Positions 34,377-47,357 of a stretch of DNA of 64,000 nt are shown in pieces (position 1 is the stretch's first letter; every line of letters begins with the position of its first letter). The DNA lies in the NCBI GenBank assembly GCA_965153455.1, contig OZ234496.1, positions 2,356,001 through 2,420,000 of the forward strand. Reading direction: 5' to 3'. The notes under the pieces are model-generated. The model did no database searches, was not told the DNA's origin, and saw only the letters and a program-made list of their open reading frames with translations. Both the position numbers and the translations under genes were made by a program. The DNA comes from Sphagnum compactum (lineage: Eukaryota > Bryophyta > Sphagnopsida > Sphagnales).

Positions 34377-36532
34377 CTACATACATGAGTTCTCGTGTTG
34401 CTTGAACAACTACAAAATGGTCAATTAACCAATCACCAAATCATCAAGTACCTAAACCCTAAACCCACCCCACCCCCCCCTCCCCAACACACATACACAC
34501 ACACGCTTGGGTCAATTGCTTTTCCTATTATGTTCATTCCTATATGGAAATTATGAGAAAGATTTATCCCATGAATGGTGACCATTTCATCATGGTCATG
34601 TTGAGCATCACAAGGTACCTATAGACACATTCAAATGGACTTTATGTATAACTTGTTTCTTTTAATTGTTCAAATGTTGATATTGATTAGAATTAGAATA
34701 CATATTGTGTATGTTGGGGTGCCATTGAAATATGTTGATCCATCCATCAATTAGCATCTTTTGATGTTTTCAACTTCTTATATTATAAAGCACCTCAATT
34801 CATATATGTTCAAATATGAGTTGTGAAGTTAAGCAAAAGTTGTTCCCTACCACAATTAACATAATATAAACCTTTGTTTCCAATTTTCTAATCAAAGTTT
34901 ACAATGCAACCAAAATCAAAAATTCTTTCACATAAATTCTAATGGAACTGTTTAAAATTGAAAATGTTTCATGATATAGTCATGTGGAAGGAGGTTCATA
35001 GATGAATGACATCATTATAAAAAATGTGGTGTTTCCTATGAACATTATTATATTTTAATAACCTTGCATACATTTTAACAAGTTTTTTGAATTCATAGAC
35101 GAAGTCCTTCTTCACTAGTTTAGATATCACCAACCTTCTAATTAATTTAAACAAGTTTAACATGATATTTTAGCATTAAAAAGATGGTGTGAAAAAAATT
35201 AAGCCATTGATTCTTGTAAATTCAAAGCATTCATAATCAACAACATTTAATAAATAACTAATTATCACCATATTTTGAACTTGCAAAATACATTCATCGG
35301 TGGTTCACAAATGAGACCTCTATTGTAATTACAACCAGCATTTTATTTTTAATTTTTTTTCCCCAAACACCTTATGAACCATCCATTGGTTTTTTTTTCC
35401 CATCAAAGTTAAAACCAATTAAATAAAACCTCAAATTGTATGCAATCCCTTGTCTACCATATTTTTTAAGGTGAATTTATTTCATGCACTCAAACAAAGT
35501 TACATTGATAATTGCATGCAAGATCTAGCATGGGTTAGTGTAGAATAGATACCACAAACACTTGCAAGGTGACTATGAATCCAATATATTGAACAATTGA
35601 TTTTATTTTCATCAAGTATAACATCATGTTGGGTTTGTAGATCTTGTATTTTATGAAAATTGAGTTAAAATGCTACATCACAAAACATCAAAATAACAAG
35701 AACAACATATTTTGACTTTCATTGGAATTTTCAAAATGTCAAAAAATAGGTTCACAAGTCAATAAAAACACATATAATTACAAATGTAACCATTGTTTAG
35801 TTTTGCATGTGTGGCTCCTCTTACTATCATCACAAGTTTACCAAGCTTCATAGATTCATACAAATTTTGTGTGAAATTTTATTTTCATAAGTTCATACAA
35901 AAATCATATGAATTCCATGTTATGGTTAATATGGACAATATTTGTACATATTCAATATCTTAAATATTCAAACATACAAGACTTTTGTTTTTGAATGACA
36001 TATGTGAATGTGAATGTTGAATACACAAAAATCACATAGTTTTATGCAAAATTACATTATGATAATTGCATGGATTTAGTAAAAATGCACATTGTGTGTA
36101 CTTCATATTAGGACATCACAAGTAGAAAGATACATCATTTATATAAACATATATCAATTTCATGCCGTTTTTATATTTTGAAACCCATGAATTTTGCACA
36201 AACATATTTGTTATGATTTTTGTCCAAATTCAATTGAAATTTCATGATATTGAAAGTTTGTGATGATGTTTGTGGTCAATATACATTAATGTATTAAATA
36301 TTAATAAATATAATGAATTTTTTAAAAATTACACCATGCGACATTATTGGACATACATTGTATGAAATAACATCAATAATTAACAAGTGTAAAACATTTG
36401 AAAGATGTGAAATGCAAAACATGAAATCTTTGGATTTCTTATGCAAAAAACCATTTTGCAACTACAAACATAACATATGAGAATATGATATGGATGTGAA
36501 CAACCTTTCATCATAAAAAGATGGGGTGAACC

Positions 36533-36718
36533 ACAAGGGTGATGGTCCAATGGTATAGCCTTTCTCTAGGACCTTATGACCTCAAAATAGGTTTTGGGTT
36601 CAAATTTTTTAATGTGCAAATGAAAGTCTTATCAACCCCTACTACTCATCTTAACTTGGGGGTGCCATTGGCTTATTAGTCAGGTCTATTGTTATGCTTC
36701 AAAAAAAAAGAAAAAAGG
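36533..36718 (+). mobile_element. tRNA-derived SINE
   Basis: The head resembles a tRNA: an A-box-like TGGTCCAATGG at 36544-36554 and a B-box-like GGTTCAAAT at 36598-36606, spaced as in polymerase III promoters. A body of about 85 bp follows, then an A-rich tail (AAAAAAAAAGAAAAAA) ending at about 36716. Length near 185 bp fits plant SINEs. Target-site duplications were not identified, so the boundaries are approximate. Confidence 0.6.
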
Positions 36719-39700
36719 TTTAGGTGCAATGTTACTTCAATTGTAAAGGATTGTCAATCATGGATATTTGTGACAAGTGTAGAAACGTTATTGGGCATTA
36801 ATTAGCACGACTAATTTTGATTAGGTTTGGAAACATTTTGTGGGATTAACACCAAATCTATTCCAAGGGCTTCAAGTGGGAAAATAAGGTAAATATTATG
36901 GGGGAAACATGAGGTTTTTGGTAGGCCCACATCCTAATTTGGGTCATTAAAATAAGGTAAAACTTGTTTGGATAGGTCTAACTTAAGATAGGACAAAAGT
37001 TGACTAGGAAATAACAATTGCCTTGAATTTTGACAAGATAAGGCCTTTTTATCCTTGTCCATGGATTACATGGTCTTAAGCTACTTGGGTTAATTTGGGA
37101 TGGCCTTTTTCGATTGTTTTTGTATTAAAGTTGAGCTTGGAAGGCAATATCATCATGAGCAAGAGATGTATTGAAAAGTGAACTCAAGGTTGTTGTTCAA
37201 GGGTCTTGTTCATAAGAAGGTGAACTTTAGGGTTAACTTTTTGGAAGCATACTATTGGGTTTAGGTTGAAGGATGGTTTTCGTTGACAAGTGAGGTCTTA
37301 ACATGGGGGAGCTTGAAAGTAACCACTCAAGGCATTTTCAAGGGGTCAAGTCATTCCTGTAGAAGCAAGTTATAAGGCAAAGGTGTCGTGATGCTTACTA
37401 GTGGAATTATGTTGGAAGGTCGTGTGTTGTGTCTTCATAAGAAAGTGTGATCTTAATGGGAGAATTCAAAGCAATTGTTCAAGGTGTTGAAGGTATTACT
37501 TATGAAGAGATAATTTCAAAGGTTAAAACTAATAAGGATTAAAAACTAAGAATGTTAGATTCTACCACATGTCACTTTAGGGGGAAGGGTTTTTGTATTA
37601 TAGGGAAATGATAATAAGAACTACTAAGGGGCAAAGCCGCAACATAATTTCATTTTTTTGCCAAGTGCTTAATTGTGTTTTCTTTAATAACAAGGTGTGG
37701 AAATTTTGAAAAAGTAGGGTAAACACATGAGGAAGTAAAAACCAAGGGGTGTATCAAGCTTTGGAAGATATAATATGTTGAAGATGACCTAATAATAAAG
37801 CGAGAAGTTCAAACACATAGTGTATTTAAATTATTTCAATTCTAGTGGAGATGTCGATGAAATTTGAATAAACCTACTCCAAAGTTTCAATTTGTAATGA
37901 TGTGATAATGATAAAGTGTGTTTTAAGATGATGCACCCCTAGGTTTGTCCCAAGGTATCGATGGCAACTCCTCAAAGTGACATCAATGGAAAGAAAAAAA
38001 CTTGGGTCATAATTCCTAGTTTTTACACTAAAGCAATAAAGCTGTGTGGAGCTCCAATATAGATTAAAATGAAGTGACATTTCACGAGCATTTTAAAATT
38101 AATTCATATGTGTAATCTAAACAATCTAAATGATTAGTGCAAATGGAACCAACATTGAGTCATGAATTTGCCTCAATTTACTCATAGTAAAACCATGTAT
38201 ATTATGGAGTTGTTCATGGGAGTCACATTGAATGACATATTTTTTAGGACTCCTAAAATGAACTCCTAAAATTGGGATACATGGTGTATTGAATATTTGG
38301 AACATCATGATGTCTCCTTCAAAATAGGTTTGTTTTGATCATCTAACCCTACAATCTTCCATTGCTTGTCAATAAATTTCTAGTGAACTAAATGTCATTT
38401 GATTTGGAATTGATTTGATTCCCCAAATCACATTTTAAACATTATAGATTTAAGGAATCCCAACTCTCAAACTGAGAGTCCATTCTAAAAGTCCTAGGGA
38501 TATCTCCCTTTAACTCCTAGTGGCTTTTCACTTAGCATGTTTTAAATGGGAGGATGTTTCCATCACCTTGCATCTTGATTTTGCTCTTAGACCTATTTTT
38601 TGTAACACCCTAACCTTGGTTACAAGCCCAAAAAAAAATGTCACAACATAAACTCTCCCAATATTTGTTTTGATTATGAAAGTTGGCACCCATGGGAATG
38701 TTGAATATTCGAAATGAAAATTGGCATATAAAATGTAATCTAAATTGAGTGATAATTATGTCATTCAAATAACTTTTTACAAATGTATAATATATTGTGT
38801 TGACAAGTCTATAATAAAATTGCTTTTTATATGACCAACATGATTGTTTGAAGATTTGGATGTAAATTTTTCTAAATATTATTTGTCATTTATAACACAA
38901 TATGGATGGGTAAATTTTGGTTTGATCAAAATCTTGACATGGCATTATAAAATAATCGTTGAAAAAAAAAATTACCCATTTCCTACCCATTAAATCATCA
39001 TGGCACTCCAAAGTTTTTGTATATTATATGTTCCAAAATTTGGAAATTGAAATTAGCTTTTGGGAATTTCAAATTGTTTTTGTGACATAGTTCCCATCAA
39101 GGCTTCTATAAAGGTTTAATGTGTGTTAATTTTGTAGAGACCATGACAAAACTTGACTTTGGTTTGGGTTGAAACTGCAATAAATATTTATTTTATTTAC
39201 ATGTATTAATGAGTTGGTAAAGGTATTATTTTTACTATTCAAAATTTATGACATTTTTGTTAGCACCAAAGTTAACATTATTTTGATGTAGTTGTTGAAT
39301 TAAAAGACATGACCTTGAAGTTCAAATAGTCTTCATTTCATTCATGTTGGAAAATTACACTTACTATCATTTGGATTTTAATGGGTGAATTGTGCCACAT
39401 TATCTCGTAGCTCAAAGGGGAAAATTCCAATTTGGAAGTTATTCATATTTGAATACCATGGTGGAACATGATAAGAAGAAAAGGCATGAACCCAACTTGG
39501 TTCAAGTTCAACTGTTTTAAGAAGAGTTTTGATGACCTTCAAATTGTGGTTCTTTAAAATCTTGATATGATTGATATGACCAACAAAAGTCATATCATTA
39601 ATGTGAATGGAAACACCACAAACAATACCAATTATATTGGTATTCTTCACTATGAATGAATTATTGTATTTGATGAAGGTGAACCTTAAATTCATCCATT

Positions 39701-42249
39701 TGTTAGGGATATTGAAAGTCAAGATGCCAAAGGAATATGTTCAAATCAACAAAACTCAGATACTTTGATTGCATTTACAACCACAATGTAGTGCATGAAC
39801 ATGGTTTTCAAAAATGGAAGATTATATCCATACATGAAAGTAATTTGGACACCACATATTTGAAAGGTTAAATGTTTAAATTTTGTGGAGATAAATGCAC
39901 CATGAGGTGGGGACATGGCATTCTTGATAATCCAATTTAAAGTTATAGTGAAAAGCAAGTTCGTTGAGCGAAAAAAAATCTAATTACATGCCAAGATGAA
40001 AGAGTTCAGATTTTTTATTAAATGGTCCCAATATTAAAATGTTTTAATTTCAAGACCACCATAGCATGTTGTAGATGATCATAAGGATGGATCAGTTTGA
40101 CAAGCTATACCCTTCAATGATAAGAATTTTGATGTGGGTGAAACATAAAATGGAAGAAAATTGGCCCAAATCCTTGGAATACAAATCATCACTATAATGT
40201 AAATGCCTTTGAATGTGAGAAAAGATGATAAGAACTAGGCCATGCAATAATTATTTTTTCAAGATTAAAAGAAAAAAGTTAAAGGGGTTGCTTGAAGCTT
40301 CAAATGATAAAAGGTCAAAGGGAACTCAATTTTAAAAGAACTAATAGAAAGCTTTTCACCACAAGGTTTTCCAAAAAAAATAATGCCAAAGGAAACTAAG
40401 GACAAATGTTTAAGAGGTCATGTTTCAATCATAAAATTGTCTTTAATCAAATCATGGGATTTTAAAAGTGTTTATGTGAAAATGACATGAAATATGGCTT
40501 CTTTTGAAAAAGTTGTTGTCACTTTTAATGGTGCATTTTGTGAATATAAAGTCACAACACATTCCATAGGCTAAAAAGATATTTATTCAATTTATAAATT
40601 ACAAAATACTATCTAGGATCTTATGCAATGTAAATTAAGGAACTAAATTAGTTTTTGAGGTGGTTGACATTTGATTTGATGGAAATGTCGTTTATTTTTT
40701 AAAGAAAATATATCAGGTGACGTATTTCCATGTTTCATATTATGAATCAAAATATGAAATGTGAAAAGAATTGTTTCATGGAGTTTGTAATAGGAATAAT
40801 AGTGGAAATGAAATGGACTGTAATCTAATTAACTTTGGATGCTTACATCAAAATCAAACTTCTTTTAAAGGGCTGTGACAATTTTGAGTTTGAAATGAAT
40901 AAACAAGCATGTTGAATTTGCATGACAATGTCCATTACTGGTATTGTTTAAAAGAAATATGGGTTAACCACATGTAAGGTTGAATTTCAAGGAAACAAAA
41001 AAAAAATCACTTAAAACTAATCATGACAAATGCCATCATTGGATTTCCTATTGAAACAAAAAAACATTCACCTCAACAACAATGAAAGGGTGTCAATGAT
41101 TTGTTAGATTTTACCTTAATGCCACCATATCTTGCTAACTTGCCCATTTACATCAATATATTCACAATCTTATTCCTTGCAATTATAATCATTCATCACA
41201 TCACTCCTAACCCCCTATGTCTTCTTTAATCACCATTCATTGCAAGAAGGCATTGTCAATTCTTAATTCTTGTTTTTTTATGTGTCGATCCATAACATAT
41301 GACGTTAACATCTTTTGATATATGTTTTGATTTAGGTTTAAGAGGTTTCTTAAGTGAACATTTAGTTGTCAAAGATTTATAATAATGAAAATTTTAAAAG
41401 TAACAACCATGTCCATTTTGACACTTTTAAAAAACTTGTTAAAAACTTATGTGGAATGTTCTATCTATAGTACATGCCCACCTTGTTGAACATTTTAATG
41501 AGCATAAGTCAATGTACCTACTTACAAGTACCTTAAATTTAACCGATCGTGCCTAATTTAATTAACTTACCCACTTATTTACCTACTTATTAAATAAGAA
41601 AATAATAACCATGTAGGTAATAATGATTAACCTACCTAGTCTATATAGCTTAAAAGCTAGGCCTAAGCCTCATTTAACTAGCTAATTAACTAGGCTACAT
41701 ACCTAGCCTAAATAGTAATTCAACTTAAATGGCACAATAGAATAGGCTATTGGGCGTAGTGACATTATTAAAAGCCACTTGCACAATGTAACCATTGCTT
41801 TGTTTTTCATGTTTTTGGGTCAAAATTAATCTAATGATGAAAATGGTTAATTTGTTTAAATGAATATATTGCTCATAAATTGTGAAAAATGTGGTATGAT
41901 TTGGAATGAATCTAATGAGGATACAATACTCAAAATCATTCATTAAACATTATGACCAATGTTTATAAAGATTGTAAAAACTTTTGTTTAAGGGGAGATT
42001 TTTTAAACCTACCATATTTTGGGGGAAATTGTTTAAACATGTATTTATTTAATAGTGCAATGCAATATTTTTTAAGTTCAAAAGAAAAATAAAGTATGTT
42101 TTCCTACTTACAAATGGAAATATTTTGAAAACATTTCAAATAAGCATTCACTCAAAGTGACAAGTGTGGTTCATATTATCATGTTTGCACCTTGTTATCA
42201 AGTCATCTAGGTAGTTACTAGTAATCTAAATAATAGCCTAGCCAAAATG

Positions 42250-42780
42250 GCATAATACGATGTCCAGTTTGGTTAAAAAATCATTAATCATCTTGACCTA
42301 GGATGTTCAATTTGGCTAAAAAATCATTAATGATCTTAACCAAGGATGTCTATTTTGTTTGTCCAACTAGATTAATTGTCTTGTTTAACTACAAACCCAT
42401 TGGTCATATTGACTACGGATGTCACTTTTGTTTGTTCAACTTGATTATATGTCATATTTGACTAAAAACCCATGTCATCTTGACTAGGGATGTTGTTTTT
42501 GTTTGTGGACAACTCATTTGAACATCCCATTTATTTAAAAGCTCGTTGGTCATCTTGATTAAAGGTGCCACTTTTGTTTCTCCAAGTTAATTATATGTTC
42601 CATGTGACTAGAAACCCATTGGTCATCTTGCCCATGGATGTCATTCTTGTTTGTTCAACTTGACACATGTCCCATTCATTATAACCCATTGGGCATCTTG
42701 ACCAAGGATATCATTTTTTTGTTCAACTTGATTAAATGTCCCATCTGATAGGTAGTCAAATGGGTCACATTAGTCAAGGT
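42250..42780. repeat. Degenerate 70-90-bp tandem array
   Basis: About seven diverged units contain variants of CATTGGTCATCTTGACCAAG, GATGTCATTTTTGTTTGTTC and AACTTGATTATATGTC. Periodicity is irregular, which indicates an old array. It ends just before the hAT transposase remnant. Confidence 0.65.
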
Positions 42781-42994
42781 GGTAAATCCAAAATTACAAC
42801 GGTTGTTCATGCATTGGGTTTTTAATCCAATTGTACATTTTCTTCATAAAAATGAATAATAGGTAATCAAGATGGACCATTTGAAAAAAAACATTTTCTA
42901 CTAGTGAATTGCTTATGCAAGCCATAATGAACCAATGCGGGTTAACCAAATATTTGATTTGTATTTGAAATTTTGTGCAAACAAAGCTTATGTT

Positions 42995-43520
42995 TTCCAA
43001 GGTATCGCATTAAAGGTACAAAACAATTTTTGATGGGCAAGTTCCACACTCCATGGGAGTTCATTGTATTGCTCACAATGTTAATCTCGCAATGAAAACA
43101 TTACCATGTTTGTTGATGGTGAATATAATTGAAGGTTTATTATATCCAATGTTCTACATTTACTTTTCTAAAAGCCTTAAGGGGCAAATGGAGTTTTCAA
43201 AGCTGGTCAAGATCATCGAAACAAAAGGGTCCAACATTTTGAAAATTGTGAAGGTGAGATAAAAATTCATTGGATATCTATGATGTCCCCAACTAAACAT
43301 GGTATGTCAAAATATAAAATATTGCTAATGAAGATGGCCATCAATATCCCTAACAATGAGAAGGTGAAACACAAAAATAAAATTTGACTTATTTTGTGAT
43401 GTCTAAATCATGTTAAGATTTGTTGCCATACTCCTTTTGTTGTAATTAGTTCACAATTTACCTAAGTTTAGCCAATAGAGGGATGTCTAAACATTTGTGT
43501 GTGTCAAGGGAAAATATATT
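42995..43520 (+). pseudogene. hAT-superfamily transposase remnant
   Basis: A decayed piece of a hAT-type transposase of the kind annotated near zinc finger protein 862 in plants. From 43053 the frame reads GVHCIAHNVNLAMKTL, matching the GVHCxAHxxNL block of that group, then EFSKLVKIIETKGSNILKIV. After stops and a frameshift, WISMMSPTKHGMSKYK follows at 43271, as expected for RWISMLxPxKRVMxEY. Another shift gives CDV near 43395 and a stop-broken RDV block near 43480. The upstream FQGI-like segment begins near 42995. Several stops and frameshifts make it non-functional. Terminal repeats were not found. Confidence 0.75.
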
Positions 43521-44838
43521 CATTGTACACAAACATGAACATTGGGTTCAAATCTAATGCCTTTGAGGGTTACACATTATTATGTTGGGTAATAAACATG
43601 ATTTCATTATTATGAGTTAGGCTATAGGTTTGAACATTAGTGTGCATCATTTTACTTTTGATGTGAACTAACAGCACATATAGGTAACTCATGTGAATAT
43701 GGAGACTAATAAAATAACATTTATGAAAATGGTGGTGTTTGTTGTAGCCATTGCACTTGTAGAACCAAATTGAGCAAGTATTTTTTTCACTTTAACCACT
43801 ATCCTTATTATATTTTTCATTATGTGTTTCAAGTTTGGCATTTGAACTAGTTACAAGTGTCATAATTTATTTGGGTAGCTCTTTATGCGAATGATAGGGG
43901 TTGTTGATTTCTTTGATATAAAATTGTAAGGGAAATTATTTCCTTATGAAATCATCGATAGCTTTGAGTGTGGTGTACATGTAGTATTAGTTGTAGCTAA
44001 ATGCAAATGAAATTTCTAATAAACATATGGATGTGATAAAAGATGCATGTTGTCACCTCAAGAAGGTGGACAACAATGATGTTTGGGTGATGAGGTGCTA
44101 TCATAAAACTTTTCTTGACATTCAACAATCCATGTTCAAGTTGGTCATGAAATCAAATCATTTGGATGCCCTAGCTAAACCCTAAAATGTGAATCCTATC
44201 ACATGGCTATGGTGCTCTCTTTGAATATCTAATTTCAAATTGGTAGAGATTACCATCATACAAGTTCTTGGGAGTGTGGGAGACGAGTGATGCATTAGTT
44301 CTTTAGTGTTTTACAAGTTCAAATTGTGCAATTGACTCATTATAAGCAACATGAGTTCAGTGGTTAAGATGTTTTCTCAAGAGTTTTACATCATGCATAA
44401 AATTCTTCATATGTACATGCATGTGAGCAATGGTGTGCAAAAATGTTTTTTGAGTTTTGGGGTTTAGGGTTATATGGTATCATGGGAACTTAAAGTTTGT
44501 CTAAGGGTCATAGCTAATAATAGCTATGCAATTTTTTTTCTAATGTTGAAATTAGATTCTAGGTTTGTTTGGGGATGCATTAATAAGTAAGTTCCAATTG
44601 AAGGCAAGAAGACCCATCATCATCATCATCATCACCATCATCATCATAAGTGGAAAAGCCTGGTGAGAAAGACAAAAGACAAACTCAGCCATTTCAACAC
44701 ACAAGATTTGGTCTCTGATTTCTCACATGCAAAAGAGTACCTGGTGAGCTTCACACCTTTCCCTTCATAAGGAAGGCTGCATAAATAAAATGCAATGCAG
44801 CAAAAAAAGTCTGAGATGATGATGTCAGTCAGGTAATT

Positions 44839-44895
44839 GGGTTTAGGGTTTAGGGTTATTATTATTAATAATAATAACCCTAAACCCTAAAACCC
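44839..44895. repeat. Palindrome built from telomere-type repeats
   Basis: GGGTTTAGGGTTTAGGGTTA plus TTATTATT (44839-44866) is followed with no spacer by the reverse complement AATAATAATAACCCTAAACC onward to 44895. The only difference is a single extra A. The arms are about 28 bp and include two plant-type TTTAGGG units in head-to-head orientation. It could extrude as a cruciform. It abuts the inverted-repeat element starting at 44899. Confidence 0.92.
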
Positions 44896-45754
44896 AAATA
44901 CTACCAAGGCACTTAAGGATATTAGTGTGTTTAGATTCATTATAGAGTGTAGTAGCTTAAGGGAATTTGGCCCATAGGTAATAATAATAATAATAATAAT
45001 AGGTCTATTTTTTTATAAGAGGATTTTTGAAAGATGATATTTTGGCTTGTGTTTGAAACTTGAGATTAATTATTATAGAGTTATAATAATAATATATTGA
45101 AGGATTTATTTTGGTGATTATTTAGAGGATTTTTTGAACATTAGTATATAATTTTTTGCATGGTGAAATAGAATTGAGTTTCCATAATAATTGTTCTTCT
45201 TTTTGCCTTCTTAAGATTTACTTTTTAATGCAGAAGGCAAGGCCACAAGTGTAATTGACACACCCCTTGTTCTCTAAGAAATCTAAATACCCTCTCACAG
45301 CTACCTATTTGTCACATATTGATGTTCATTTGTGACCATATATACCTGGGCTGATCACCTGATAATGTTTTTTACCACGCATCAAACCCTAACTAAACCC
45401 CGGGTTTGTTATGTTGAGATCTCAGAACCGGCAGTCATGGAAAGTCGATTCGGCGGCTTCGGGTTTTTTAATTTTTGAAAATATTCCTTACAAACTCGGA
45501 ACTGAAGGTTCATTTTTTTTTTTAATACAAAACCTTAATTACTACACCCGGATTGACTCACTCTTGTGCATTTCACTCAAGATAATAACCAAGAAAAACA
45601 AATTGAGATGACCAAATCCAGCAATCCCATTGGCTCAAAAAAAATAATGATAATAAAATAACATTATTTTAATATTATTATGATGATGGTGGGGGTAGGG
45701 GGGGGGACTTGTGCTCGGCAGATGGCGAAGTGGATAGGGATAAGATCCATCCCC

Positions 45755-45774
45755 TCCCCCCCCCCCCCCCCCCC
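45755..45774. repeat. Poly-C tract
   Basis: A run of about 18-20 C within the inverted-repeat element, preceded by a G-rich patch near 45690-45705. Such runs are slippage-prone, so the exact length may not be reliable. Confidence 0.8.
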
Positions 45775-45959
45775 TCCCCTCCCGTAAACCCCCGCCCGTA
45801 GAATGGAATCAAGCAATGGCACATCCGGGGGCTGACAAACTGATCAAACCGAGCATGATTCTGGCTTATGGGTTGGTTTTTTTGTTGGGTTGTCGGGTGG
45901 AGGTTTTCGTTGCTAACTTGCCCTTCTTTCTTGTTTTTCTTCTCCTGTGTCTCTGTCTC

Positions 45960-46141
45960 ACACAACCTTGATTTTCTTTCTGTCTTTCTTGTTTCTAGCT
46001 CTCAGATAAGCAGAAACAGCTTTGAATCTAATGAGTTTAACGACTCTTTACACAACCTTGATTTTCTTTCTGTCTTTCTTGTTTCTAGCTCTCTGATAAG
46101 CAGAAACAGTCTTGAATCTAATGAGTTTAACAATTCTTCAA
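45960..46141. repeat. 91-bp tandem duplication
   Basis: Two adjacent copies begin ACACAACCTTGATTTTCTTT and end GAATCTAATGAGTTTAAC, differing at only a few sites. They lie inside the inverted-repeat element. Confidence 0.9.
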
Positions 46142-46333
46142 AAAAAATTTCAAAAATCTTTTTCAAAAAAGACCAGGCTATATTACTTAGGGGCGAAAAT
46201 CTATTAAGCTACTCTACTCTATAATGAATCTAAACACAATATCCTTAAGGGCCTTGGTAGTAGTAGGCAAGGCCAATAAAAAAAGCAAAGCTGTAATCTA
46301 GTACCACAACAAAATAAATTTTAACAATTATAT

Positions 46334-46387
46334 TTGTTTATAATTAACAAGGCCCCTTAAGGATATTGTAATCTTAATTATAAACAA
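46334..46387. repeat. 14-bp perfect inverted repeat enclosing the element-end motif
   Basis: TTGTTTATAATTAA (46334-46347) and TTAATTATAAACAA (46374-46387) are exact reverse complements. The 26-bp loop carries AAGGCCCCTTAAGGATATTG, which is the same sequence as the terminus of the 44899-46262 element. It may be a solo end or a second small foldback copy. Confidence 0.75.
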
Positions 46388-46749
46388 AATTAAATATTTT
46401 GTTAATCTTGTTAATTTTATAAAATTTGTGTTGGGTAGTAGTAGCCTAGTGCCATCCCCTCCTTCCACTACTAATTTATGACCTCTTTCAGTCATAACCC
46501 ATTGAGTCCCAGTGTTTTCTTTTTTATTACAAGATAAAATATGAGTAAAATGTTTTAAACATCTTTTTTTTTTTTTGGGTGGGGGTGGGGGGGGGGGGAG
46601 AAGGAGGGGCCACCTACTTGAAATATTTATAGAAAATTTGGTGATTTTTTTTTCTTATATTTTGGTCAACATTTCTGGCTATAATGAAAATCTCAGAATT
46701 TTCAAATTTTAATTGTAGCACTTCTAATTTTTCATATAGGGTTTTCTGT

Positions 46750-47357
46750 TCACACACACACACACACACACACAAAGCCAGAAAACAAGAGGACCCAAAG
46801 ACTCACAATTCAATTATATACAAGCAAATATCCCTCTTGTTGGTGTTGTGTTGTGTTGGTTTGGTTTTCTTCTTTGCAATTGATTTAGTCCATTTGTCCG
46901 TGTGTGTGTGTGTGTCTCTCTCTCTCTCTATATATATATATATTGGATGGATGGATGGAAAGCTTCATTTCATCTCGACGTCTGGATGGAAAGCTTCATT
47001 TCATCCCAACGGAAAGCTTCATTTCATCCCGACGTCCTTTACTATATAGAATCACTCTTGCTGGGCTGTGGAGGTGGGAGTGGGGGAGTGGGGAATAGAA
47101 TAAGTAGCACAAGGAGTAGACAAAGGAGTGTCTTGAAGAGACTTAACAACACCACTCTCTCAAGTACTCACCGACTCAAAATTGCAACTTCTTATGACAC
47201 TTTCAACTCCCAAGCTCATGAAATGTTTGCAGAAACTGTCTGTCTCACCATCACCACCACCACCACCACCATCATCATCTGTCTCTTCTGTCTGTCTGAC
47301 AATCAGCTGGTGGGTGGTGGGTGAAGTCTCTGAGAGAGAGAGAGAGAGAGAGAGAGA
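46750..47357. repeat. Microsatellite cluster
   Basis: (CA)n at 46750-46774; a compound (TG)n-(TC)n-(TA)n at 46900-46943; three units of GGAAAGCTTCATTTCATC with a CGACGTC tail at 46957-47037; ACC/ATC triplets near 47250-47275; and (GA)n at 47332-47357. A further (TA)n lies at 47487-47508. Open frames in this stretch follow the repeats and have no protein similarity. Confidence 0.85.

Larger units (their letters stand above)
34400..42990. other. Gene-poor AT-rich interval
   Basis: No intact gene was recognised. The base composition is strongly AT-rich with many ATTTG and CATTTTG words. Minus-strand frames at 39378-39722 and 39746-39958 lie close together and read SIHINDMTFVGHI, faintly like a retrotransposon polymerase segment, but not enough to call. 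TGTAACACCCTAACC near 38601 looks like the start of a Gypsy-type LTR, with no partner found. The SINE-like unit at 36533 and the degenerate array at 42250 are listed separately. Confidence 0.6.
44899..46262. mobile_element. 1.36-kb element flanked by long imperfect inverted repeats
   Basis: The left arm (44899-45040: TACTACCAAGGCACTTAAGG, ATATTAG, GTGTTTAGATTCATTATAGAG) is matched in reverse complement by the right arm (about 46145-46262: ATAATGAATCTAAACACAAT, ATCCTTAAGGGCCTTGGTAG). The outer 60 bp are nearly identical; the inner 80 bp are diverged and the left arm has an (ATA)n insertion. Long terminal inverted repeats of this size suggest a Mutator-like or foldback element. The interior contains a tandem duplication and a poly-C tract but no transposase. 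No target-site duplication was recognised. Confidence 0.6.

Noticed and set aside
38601-38640. TGTAACACCCTAACC as a Gypsy LTR start
   Set aside because: No second LTR, primer-binding site or polyprotein was found nearby.
39378-39958. Two adjacent minus-strand frames resembling a Copia polymerase (SIHINDMTF for YVDDMIF)
   Set aside because: The similarity is limited to a few residues and the flanking blocks of the polymerase domain do not match. A frameshift-tolerant search would decide.
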